A stretch of 64,000 nucleotides of DNA from Bacteroidales bacterium. GTDB lineage: Bacteria > Bacteroidota > Bacteroidia > Bacteroidales > F082. Positions 8,536 through 15,106 of the stretch are shown here, in pieces. The DNA is taken from contig JAFRRS010000001.1 in the NCBI GenBank assembly GCA_017427985.1, forward strand, positions 124,001 through 188,000, given 5' to 3'. The notes under the pieces are model-generated. The model had not been told where the DNA came from. It did not search any database and saw only the letters and a list, made by a program, of their open reading frames with translations. The position numbers and the translations under genes are program-made. Positions within the stretch are counted from its first letter, which is position 1, and every line of letters starts with the position of its first letter.

Positions 8536-9588
8536 ATGGCAAGAAAACTTGAAAAGAAAGACTTATTGAAAAATGTCGTGAAGCACATCGACATCAAGAA
8601 GTATGACTCAACAGAAATCATCGACGCAATGCGTGAGATGTCGTTCACATCACGCGACACCGCCCGCGCCGCCGACATTTTGATGATGATGGTGAAAGAG
8701 AAATCGTGCACCAATATCCTCACCTTGGCAGGCTCCACCTCGGCTGCCGGCTGTATGCAGGTTTACGTTGACATGGTTCGCAACAAGATGATTGATGTGG
8801 TCGTATCAACAGGCGCTTCTGTCATCGACATGGATCTCTTCGAGGCTCTCGGTTTCAAACATTATATCGGCGAGAAAGAGAACGTGGTGCCAGATACAAA
8901 GCTCCGCGAGCTTTACATCGACCGTATCTATGACACTTATATCGACGAGGAACAGCTTCAGGTGTGCGACCATGCCACTTACGAGCTCGCCAACATCCTC
9001 GAACCGCGTCCGTATTCATCACGCGAGTTCCTGTGGAATCTCGGTAAATGGCTGCATGAAGGCCACGGCGTGAAGAAAGACAGCCTCATCCAGACATGCT
9101 ACGAGTGCGGCGTCCCGATGTTCTGCCCGGCATTCTCCGACTCTTCGGCAGGTTTCGGCATCGGTCTGCACCAGTGGGAGCGCAAACATGCAGGAAAACC
9201 TTATGTGAGCATCGACTCAGTCGCTGACTTTCTCGAGTTGACAGAAATCAAGATGGCTGCTCCTCAGACAGGCTTGTTCATGGTCGGTGGCGGCACTCCT
9301 AAGAACTTCGCCCAGGACACCGTTGTCTGCGCCGAAATCCTCGGCCACGAGGTGCCAATGCACAAATATGCAATCCAAATCACTGTTGCCGACGTACGCG
9401 ACGGCGCTTGCTCATCGTCAACATTGCTTGAAGCAGGTTCATGGGGCAAGGTCAGCGAGAAACTGCAGCAGATGGTCTACGCCGAAGGTACAACCGTCAT
9501 TCCGATGATTGCTTCATACGTGTACCATAATGGACCATGGAAGAAACGTGAATACAAGAACTGGCAAAACATTTACAAGAATAAATAA
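8536..9588 (+). CDS. deoxyhypusine synthase family protein
   Basis: 350 aa, full length for the family. It shows the NAD-binding and catalytic pattern of deoxyhypusine/homospermidine synthases: GSTSAAGC, VVSTGASVIDMDL, GVPMFCPAFSDSSAGFG and, near residue 304, EAGSWGKVSEK. The latter carries the Lys that forms the enzyme-imine with the aminobutyl group. Bacteria lack eIF5A, so the product is more likely a polyamine such as homospermidine; this is inference. The stop overlaps the hutI start by one base (TAATG), so the two are coupled. That link to histidine degradation is unusual. Cytosolic. Confidence 0.8.
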   Translation: MARKLEKKDLLKNVVKHIDIKKYDSTEIIDAMREMSFTSRDTARAADILMMMVKEKSCTNILTLAGSTSAAGCMQVYVDMVRNKMIDVVVSTGASVIDMDLFEALGFKHYIGEKENVVPDTKLRELYIDRIYDTYIDEEQLQVCDHATYELANILEPRPYSSREFLWNLGKWLHEGHGVKKDSLIQTCYECGVPMFCPAFSDSSAGFGIGLHQWERKHAGKPYVSIDSVADFLELTEIKMAAPQTGLFMVGGGTPKNFAQDTVVCAEILGHEVPMHKYAIQITVADVRDGACSSSTLLEAGSWGKVSEKLQQMVYAEGTTVIPMIASYVYHNGPWKKREYKNWQNIYKNK

Positions 9589-10829
9589 TGCTGATAATCA
9601 ACATTAAAGAACTTTGCGGCATCGTGGAGGACGGCAGTTTGTGGAAAGCCGGCTCCGCGATGTCGGATGTTAAGCGCATCAAGAACGCATACCTTTATAT
9701 AAAAGGTAGCAAGATTGCCGACTATGGTGAGATGAAATCTCCGAAATATCAGGAATATCTGGCAAAAGAGAGAAAAGTCATTGATGCCAAATGCGGTCTG
9801 GTCTTGCCTGCGTTCTGCGACTCGCACACACATCTGGTGTATGCCAACTCACGCGAGATGGAGTTTTGCGATAAGATTCGCGGCTTGAGCTACGAGGAGA
9901 TTGCGAAAAGGGGAGGAGGTATCCTCAATTCGGCGAAAGCCACAGCCGCAGCAAGCGAAGACGAGCTTTACGATTCGGCAATGCAGCGTCTCAATGAGAT
10001 TATGCGCATGGGAACCGGTGCCGTCGAGATCAAGAGCGGCTACGGTCTGACTACTGAAAGTGAGTTGAAGCTTTTGCGTGTTATCCGTCGCTTGAAAGAG
10101 AACTCTCCGATGACGATAAAGTCTAACTTCCTTGGCGCTCACGGCATCCCGATGGAGTACCGCGGACATCAGGAAGACTACGTCGACCTCGTCATCAACG
10201 AGATGATTCCGCTTGTGGCAGCTGAGGATTTGGCAGATTTCATTGACGTTTTCTGCGACAAAGGCTTCTTCACCGTTGAAGACACCGAGCGAATCTTGAT
10301 GGCAGGCATCAAATATGGCATGCGTCCGAAGATTCACGCCAACGAAATGGCGGTGTCGGGCGGCGTGCAGGTGGGCGTGAAATACGGAGCCATCTCTGTT
10401 GACCATCTTGAGCAGATGGGAAAGGCTGAGATCGAGGCTTTGAAAGGCTCCGACACCATGCCGACGGTGCTTCCTGGCTGCGCGTTCTTCCTGAATCTGC
10501 CACTTTCGCCAGTGCGCGATATGATTAACGCAGGTCTGCCGGTTGCAATGGCCTCCGACTTCAACCCTGGTACATCGCCATCGGGCAATATGCAGTTTGT
10601 GCTCTCGTGCGCCTGCATCCGTTACCGCATGACTCCGGAAGAGGCGTTGAATGCCACGACTTTGAACACCGCATACGCCATGGACGTGGCTCATGAACTG
10701 GGTTCAATTACAAAAGGTAAGATTGCAAATGTGATAATTACCAAGCCGATGACCCAACTCGAGTTCATGCCGTATTATTATGGCGCGAATAAGGTGGATA
10801 AGATAATTCTCAAAGGAAAAATAAGATGA
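9588..10829 (+). CDS. hutI: imidazolonepropionase
   Basis: 413 aa, full length. HutI hydrolyses imidazolone-5-propionate to N-formimino-L-glutamate, the third step of histidine breakdown. Amidohydrolase features: metal ligands in CDSHTHLVYAN (about 77-87), then IKSGYGLTTESELK, HANEM, VDHLEQM and ASDFNPGTSPSGN with the metal Asp. It is coupled to the preceding DHS-like gene (1-nt overlap) and to the next gene (4-nt overlap). Its product is the substrate of FtcD encoded at 15107, about 4 kb away. hutH and hutU are not in this window. Confidence 0.95.
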   Translation: MLIINIKELCGIVEDGSLWKAGSAMSDVKRIKNAYLYIKGSKIADYGEMKSPKYQEYLAKERKVIDAKCGLVLPAFCDSHTHLVYANSREMEFCDKIRGLSYEEIAKRGGGILNSAKATAAASEDELYDSAMQRLNEIMRMGTGAVEIKSGYGLTTESELKLLRVIRRLKENSPMTIKSNFLGAHGIPMEYRGHQEDYVDLVINEMIPLVAAEDLADFIDVFCDKGFFTVEDTERILMAGIKYGMRPKIHANEMAVSGGVQVGVKYGAISVDHLEQMGKAEIEALKGSDTMPTVLPGCAFFLNLPLSPVRDMINAGLPVAMASDFNPGTSPSGNMQFVLSCACIRYRMTPEEALNATTLNTAYAMDVAHELGSITKGKIANVIITKPMTQLEFMPYYYGANKVDKIILKGKIR

Positions 10830-11449
10830 TACCACGAACTTTCACCCTCATCCTTGGCCTCTTGCTGTCGCTGTCGGCATTATCCCAAGAAGCCATGTAT
10901 CAAGACAATATTAATGATGTCGAAGATACGACGGCATACGTCAATGGGTTTAATGAGATAGATTTCGGCAGGTCGTTTTCATTGGCAATTGGCAATGGCA
11001 TAAACTATGGTGGGGGAAATGTTTTTGGTATCGCAGTGGCAAAGAGATTCGGTGGCGTGATGGGGATTGAGCCGAACATCAGCCTTGGCGTCAATGGATT
11101 GGTGAAAGAAACCAAAGGCCCGAAGTTGACTTATTCGGCGGGTTTGAATCTTTTTGTCTACAGAGGAATATATCTGGGCGCGGCGTATGGTGTCAACGAT
11201 TATAAGCTTGACAACGAGTTTGTGGACTCTGATGGCGAATTGCATTATAAAAATGGTGCTGAAATCCTTAATTATCACGGCTTGTCGTTTTTAGCCGGTT
11301 GGAAGTGCTATTTTTGGTTTCATAGCGGCAAGTTCTATTTCGACGTGGCGGTCGGTTGCGGAACCCATGACAACAATCCTGAAAAACTGATAGGCTTTGA
11401 CGTTACCAATATCGCCTGGAACATGGGATTCGGGTTTGTTTTGAATTAA
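10826..11449 (+). CDS. secreted outer-membrane beta-barrel-like protein
   Basis: 207 aa with a signal peptide (LGLLLSLSALSQE). Alternating amphipathic beta strands rich in Gly and Tyr run to the end, and the last strand is NMGFGFVLN, typical of an outer-membrane barrel closing strand. The start overlaps the hutI stop as ATGA, so it is co-translated with hutI. It has no motif linking it to histidine use. The family was not identified; a small porin-like or OmpW/OprB-like barrel is possible. Confidence 0.6.
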   Translation: MIPRTFTLILGLLLSLSALSQEAMYQDNINDVEDTTAYVNGFNEIDFGRSFSLAIGNGINYGGGNVFGIAVAKRFGGVMGIEPNISLGVNGLVKETKGPKLTYSAGLNLFVYRGIYLGAAYGVNDYKLDNEFVDSDGELHYKNGAEILNYHGLSFLAGWKCYFWFHSGKFYFDVAVGCGTHDNNPEKLIGFDVTNIAWNMGFGFVLN

Positions 11450-11472
11450 GTATTATTGTAGAATTAGAAAGT

Positions 11473-11690
11473 ATTAAGAAACAGATAGTTAGATAAATAA
11501 AAGACATAATTAGATAGCGTTTGTGGCTATCCTTGACCTTCAATTTTCCACAAAAGTCCTTTCATTGAGGACGAAACCTATCAAGGATTAGTTAGCGGAT
11601 GTCGTGATTGTTACGGCGTGGAATAACTTGTATGATAGGTGGGCGTGGAAACCCGAAGGTCAAGCAAGGAATAGGTTCCACGCTTTTTTT
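11473..11690 (+). ncRNA. structured leader RNA, element B
   Basis: The gap 11450-11746 holds this element. An A-rich leader (from 11473) nearly matches element D (shared AAGAAACAGATA, then TTAGATA and AAAAGACATAA) and runs into a small GCG/CGC-like hairpin and CTTGAC. CTTGACCTTC (11532-11541) and TTCCAC (11546-11551) pair with GTGGAA (11645-11650) and GAAGGTCAAG (11655-11664). Inside are GTCCT/AGGAC (11556-11572), CCTATCA/TGATAGG (11577-11639), AGTTA/TAACT (11590-11628) and a cap 11595-11621 of the form GCGGATG..GATTG..CGGCGTGG. It ends in a terminator. Unlike A, C and D, no perfect TAnnTTTG box is seen upstream. Possible relation to the Bacteroidales-1 RNA motif could not be tested. Confidence 0.65.
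11643..11690 (+). terminator. intrinsic terminator/attenuator of element B
   Basis: GCGTGGAA (11643-11650) pairs with TTCCACGC (11676-11683), followed by seven T. The left arm is the same GTGGAA that forms the long-range helix with 11546-11551, so the two structures exclude each other. Confidence 0.7.
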
Positions 11691-11770
11691 ATGCTATGGT
11701 TAAAATTGGATTTAATGTAGAAAATATTATCAAAAAATCAAACAAAATGAAATAACTATTATTATTAAGC

Positions 11771-12619
11771 ATGATGTGCCTGTTGGCACTGACGATTAGG
11801 GCACAGCGTTGTGCAGTGCTTGATTTCCAGGTGGGTTCAAACATCACAGAAGAGGAGGTTGATGGATTATCCTACACATTCCGTTCAAACTTTAATCCTA
11901 TAAGTTATACAGTTGTAGAACGTATGACTGTAAACCAAGTCATTATCGGTTTCGGTTATACTCGTACGGACTTGACACGACAGCAGATGCTTCGCGTAGG
12001 GCGCGAGCTTGAAACCGCTGTTATAGTTGTAGGTACAATGAACAAATTCATGGACGAGTATAGTGTTGATGTTCAAGCCATAAATGTCTCTTCAGGAACT
12101 ACAATTGCAACAGAAGGTGCAGCATTCCAGAAAACCGACTATCGTACGACACTAATCACAATCGCACAGAATCTCATAAAGAAGATGGGAAGTGGTTCTT
12201 CTGTTATGGCCACTACATCAAAGAAACAGCCGGAGACAGGCTATACTGATCTCGGTCTGCCAAGCGGTACAATTTGGAAAAACTACAACGCTACAGGATT
12301 TTATACTTATGATGAGGCGTTTTCTCAGTTTGGCAGTCGTTTGCCTTCAAAAGCCCAGTGGGAAGAGCTGAAGGCGGAATGCCAATGGAAGTGGACTGCT
12401 AGCGGTTATAAAGTGACTGGACCCAACGGTAATTCAATAGAACTGCCAGCAGAGGGCTTCCGCGTTTGCGATTGGAGCGTGGGCTCCTACGGCTACTATT
12501 GGTCGTCCACGCCATACAGCTCAGAGAACGCATGGGGCCTTTACTTCAATTCGAGCAGAGTGTGCATGAACTACGGCGATCGGTGCGACGGGCAATCCGT
12601 GTGCCTCGTCCAAGATTAA
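11771..12619 (+). CDS. CsgG-like protein with DGR-type C-type-lectin-like C-terminus
   Basis: 282 aa from the ATG at 11771. An in-frame ATG-AAA-TAA at 11747 shows that the ancestral start (MK-stop-LLLLSMMCLLALTIRAQ) has a nonsense codon at position 3. Translation from 11771 or 11774 leaves a shortened signal peptide. Residues about 14-140 are CsgG-like (CAVLDFQVG, TVVERMTVNQVI, VVGTMNKF). Residues about 155-282 are a FISUMP/C-type-lectin-like domain (TDLGLPSGTIWKN, RLPSKAQWEELK, YYWSSTPY, AWGLYFNSS). The last 40 codons are strikingly NNC/NNT-rich, as in variable regions of diversity-generating retroelements, and hairpins follow the stop. RNA element B precedes it. Confidence 0.7.
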   Translation: MMCLLALTIRAQRCAVLDFQVGSNITEEEVDGLSYTFRSNFNPISYTVVERMTVNQVIIGFGYTRTDLTRQQMLRVGRELETAVIVVGTMNKFMDEYSVDVQAINVSSGTTIATEGAAFQKTDYRTTLITIAQNLIKKMGSGSSVMATTSKKQPETGYTDLGLPSGTIWKNYNATGFYTYDEAFSQFGSRLPSKAQWEELKAECQWKWTASGYKVTGPNGNSIELPAEGFRVCDWSVGSYGYYWSSTPYSSENAWGLYFNSSRVCMNYGDRCDGQSVCLVQD

Positions 12620-12620
12620 C

Positions 12621-12644
12621 GATTGCGCGTGCAAATGCGCAATC
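12621..12644 (+). repeat. 8-bp hairpin just after the stop, DGR-like
   Basis: GATTGCGC and GCGCAATC form a perfect 8-bp stem with an 8-nt loop, starting 2 nt after the stop at 12619. Hairpins at this place assist target recognition in characterised diversity-generating retroelements. It could also be a weak terminator, but it has no T tract. Confidence 0.55.
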
Positions 12645-12664
12645 GAAGGACATTTCAGGTTTCA

Positions 12665-12696
12665 GGTGGTTGTTCGGGCGTTGTCCGGCAGCCACC
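12665..12696 (+). repeat. second GC-rich hairpin downstream of the lectin-like gene
   Basis: GGTGGTTG pairs with CAGCCACC (one G-U), extended by TCGG/CCGG. There is no T tract. With the hairpin at 12621 it forms a tandem pair. The rest of 12620-13010 shows no supportable gene; a GC-rich patch lies at about 12850-12940. Confidence 0.5.
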
Positions 12697-12987
12697 TTAA
12701 ATATGATTGATAAAAAGATTGACTATTGTAAGATAGATTCCAACATGTGCCTGAAAATCATCCCAACCTGAACACTAGCCTCAGCATTCCATCCTGATAC
12801 CTTAAATTAATAATTTTGAAAGTTCCAATCTCAGAAGTGTGTTGTGACTTCGCCTCACCTGGGCTTACAGCACAGACCCGTGCCAGACGGCGGTTAGAGC
12901 TTCGGCTGGCGCTTGAAGCGCAATTCCCGCACCTCAAAATTTTCTGACATTTTTTCACAAAAAGGCTGCAATTGAGCAAATCTTTTA

Positions 12988-12995
12988 TATCTTTG
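12988..12995 (+). promoter_or_regulatory. -7 box for the zeta-like kinase gene
   Basis: TATCTTTG, 15 nt before the ATG at 13011. Confidence 0.7.
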
Positions 12996-13010
12996 CACGT
13001 TGTAACGACA

Positions 13011-13598
13011 ATGAAAGGCAAAAATCTATATATAATCAGTGGTCCGAATGGTGCTGGCAAAACAACAGCATCATACACCGTTTTGCCTAAAATATTGAAC
13101 TGCAAGGAATTTGTCAATGCCGATGAAATAGCGCGCGGACTATCTCCATTCAACCCCGATGGAATGGCTGTCGAGGCAGGAAAGCTCATGCTTAAACGCA
13201 TTGATGAGCTTCTTCAAAAAGAAGAAAGTTTCTCGATTGAGACAACATTGTCAACACGTTCATATTTTAAGCTGGTCGAAACAGCACATCAAAAAGGTTA
13301 CAACGTCACTTTGCTGTATTTTTGGCTTGAATCGCCAGAGCAGGCAATCGAACGTGTTGCCGAAAGAGTTTCAAAAGGCGGTCATGGTATTCCTAAAGAT
13401 GTTATTATCAGACGATATTGGGCTGGATTGAATAATCTTTTTGATATTTATATGCCAATTGTTGACTCTTGGATTCTCGTCAACAACAGTCAAACGCCAA
13501 GAATTATCGTTGCATTAGGCGGTAAGAATCATACAACAAAAATAGAAGATAAAGAATGTTTTACAAAAATCAAAGAATATGTCAACCAAAGAGTATAA
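13011..13598 (+). CDS. zeta-toxin-like P-loop kinase
   Basis: 195 aa. The ATG at 13011 is preferred over an upstream TTG, which would lie at the promoter. The Walker A motif is GPNGAGKTT (about residues 9-17). NADEIARGLSP and SIETTLSTRSYF (about 40-90) match the substrate-binding region of zeta-type UDP-N-acetylglucosamine kinases. An Arg-rich helix (QAIERVAERVSKGGHGIP) resembles the zeta lid. It lacks an epsilon-type antitoxin upstream. Instead a 53-aa ORF overlaps its 3' end by 20 nt. This stand-alone, short form is common in Bacteroidota; toxicity is not established. Confidence 0.75.
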   Translation: MKGKNLYIISGPNGAGKTTASYTVLPKILNCKEFVNADEIARGLSPFNPDGMAVEAGKLMLKRIDELLQKEESFSIETTLSTRSYFKLVETAHQKGYNVTLLYFWLESPEQAIERVAERVSKGGHGIPKDVIIRRYWAGLNNLFDIYMPIVDSWILVNNSQTPRIIVALGGKNHTTKIEDKECFTKIKEYVNQRV

Positions 13599-13740
13599 TG
13601 AAATGATAGACAAAATTGTCTATGGCTTGAAAATCGCTGAGCGCGAGATGCTCGAAGAAAAAGCCCGTAACAACGAAGATCTAATCGTCTGCGGAAATGA
13701 CGGAATAATCCGTCGTGTTCCTGCAAAAAACTATTTGTAA
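13579..13740 (+). CDS. small protein overlapping the zeta-like kinase gene
   Basis: 53 aa from ATG 13579, overlapping the kinase 3' end by 20 nt in another frame. It is a charged helix (about residues 1-30, EYNEMIDKIVYGLKIAEREM) followed by a short beta-like tail DGIIRRVPAKNYL. Overlap, size and order suggest an accessory or antitoxin-like partner, but no family was recognised and the role is inference. Confidence 0.55.
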   Translation: MSTKEYNEMIDKIVYGLKIAEREMLEEKARNNEDLIVCGNDGIIRRVPAKNYL

Positions 13741-13798
13741 ATAACGATTTACATAACCTCAAAATTTATAAGTTCACAACTTTGTGGACCACTCTATT

Positions 13799-13964
13799 CT
13801 ATAGCATCATCTCACACCTGTCAATAATGGTGTTGGCGAGGAGGAAACCTTCGTCAGTGACACCTTTCGCAGGAATACCGTCGTAATTCATCGACAGATG
13901 CATGATATCATATCCGCTGTTGACATAATCAATAGTTTGCGATCTCTTTTGCCAACAGCTTCAT
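13799..13964 (-). pseudogene. frameshifted remnant of an unidentified gene
   Basis: The 320-nt gap 13741-14060 contains, on the minus strand, a peptide fragment ending DRCEMML-stop (stop at 13799-13801) preceded by SMNYDGIPAKGVTDEGF. Upstream it continues in another frame as MKLLAKEIANY from ATG 13964. One indel near 13930 would join both parts into a single product of about 55 aa. It looks like a decayed C-terminal piece. The parent family was not recognised. Confidence 0.4.
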
Positions 13965-13981
13965 ATGTGTAAAAAATCAAA

Positions 13982-14027
13982 GATTCAAAAAAACTTCAAA
14001 CTCCAAACTTCACACTTCAAACTTTTT
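13982..14027 (+). repeat. short imperfect ACTTCAAA tandem repeat
   Basis: Four degenerate copies of a 9-10 nt AAACTTC-type unit directly before the promoter of the Fic gene. Confidence 0.45.
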
Positions 14028-14029
14028 AC

Positions 14030-14037
14030 TATCTTTG
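14030..14037 (+). promoter_or_regulatory. -7 box for Fic gene 14061
   Basis: TATCTTTG, 23 nt before the ATG. Confidence 0.7.
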
Positions 14038-14060
14038 CGGTTTGAATTATTGTCAAGCAA

Positions 14061-15086
14061 ATGAAGCGGGAGCTGGCCGATAAGTTGTCGGATGTGCTCA
14101 ATGAATACAAAACACTGGGCATTACCGAGCAGATAGACTATCAGAAGTTCTATCTGTACTCGATTATTACCCATTCGACAGCTATCGAAGGCTCAACAGT
14201 TACTGAAATTGAGGCGCAGCTTTTGTTTGATGAGGGCATCACCAGCAGCAAAAGAACCTTGATGGAACAGATGATGAACCTCGACCTGAAAGCGGCATAC
14301 GAATATTCAATGAAATTAGCAGGAAAGCATACCGACTTTTCTTTGGAGATGCTAAAAAATATGTCGTCTTTAGTTATGAAAAACACTGGTAGCCAATATA
14401 ATACGCCAGAAGGTAGTTTCGATGCATCAAAAGGCGATTTACGTTTGCTCAACGTTAGTGCTGGCATAGGCGGTCCGTCTTATATGGATTATCATAAAGT
14501 TCCTGCTAAACTTATGGAATTTTGTCAACAGATGAACGATAACCGTCGTCAACTAATTGATAAAAATGATATAATATCACAATATATTATTAGTTTTGAT
14601 GCACATTATCAATTGGTTACAATTCATCCTTGGGTAGATGGCAACGGCAGAATGTCGCGTCTTGTTATGAATCATCTGCAATATGAATTCGGATTAGTGC
14701 CAGTAAAGGTTGTCAAAGAAGATAAGGCTGAATACATACAGTCACTGATAGATTCGAGGGATTTGGAGTCTCCGGAACCTTTCCGAGAGTTTATGCTTCA
14801 TGAACATATCAAAAATCTAAGTAAAGAGATTGAAGCACACAAAAAATCATTGTATTTTGACCCGATAAAAAAAGGTTTTGACCCGATAAAGTCATTTTCT
14901 GACCCGATAACTGATCGTTTATATAAAGAGGTGCTATCAAATAACAGCCTTAATTATTCGGAATACGCTGAATTGCTTGGTGTTTCGGAGGCTACCGTGA
15001 AACGTCGGTTAGGAGAATTGAAAAACCAAGGTGTGATTGTCAGGGTTGGAAGTAATAAAAATGGACATTGGAAAATAAATAATTAA
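14061..15086 (+). CDS. Fic domain protein with C-terminal winged HTH
   Basis: 341 aa. The Fic catalytic motif HPWVDGNGRMSR lies near residue 188. An N-terminal inhibitory-helix motif STAIEGS (about 38-44) makes it a class II, auto-inhibited AMP-transferase type. The C-terminal HTH (YAELLGVSEATVKRRLGELK) suggests DNA binding. Between them, residues about 267-283 hold three near-repeats (FDPIKKG, FDPIKSF, SDPITDR). The gene has its own promoter and ends 20 nt before ftcD, so ftcD could be read through from it. The target protein is unknown. Confidence 0.85.
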   Translation: MKRELADKLSDVLNEYKTLGITEQIDYQKFYLYSIITHSTAIEGSTVTEIEAQLLFDEGITSSKRTLMEQMMNLDLKAAYEYSMKLAGKHTDFSLEMLKNMSSLVMKNTGSQYNTPEGSFDASKGDLRLLNVSAGIGGPSYMDYHKVPAKLMEFCQQMNDNRRQLIDKNDIISQYIISFDAHYQLVTIHPWVDGNGRMSRLVMNHLQYEFGLVPVKVVKEDKAEYIQSLIDSRDLESPEPFREFMLHEHIKNLSKEIEAHKKSLYFDPIKKGFDPIKSFSDPITDRLYKEVLSNNSLNYSEYAELLGVSEATVKRRLGELKNQGVIVRVGSNKNGHWKINN

Positions 15087-15106
15087 AATCAATAAAAACA
15101 TACAAT

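Noticed and set aside
11473..13010. A complete diversity-generating retroelement
   Set aside because: Neither a reverse transcriptase nor a template repeat is present in the window; only a possible target gene is.
12758..13201. 147-aa minus-strand ORF before the zeta-like gene
   Set aside because: Overlaps the promoter and start of a clear P-loop gene; low-complexity composition and no family motifs.
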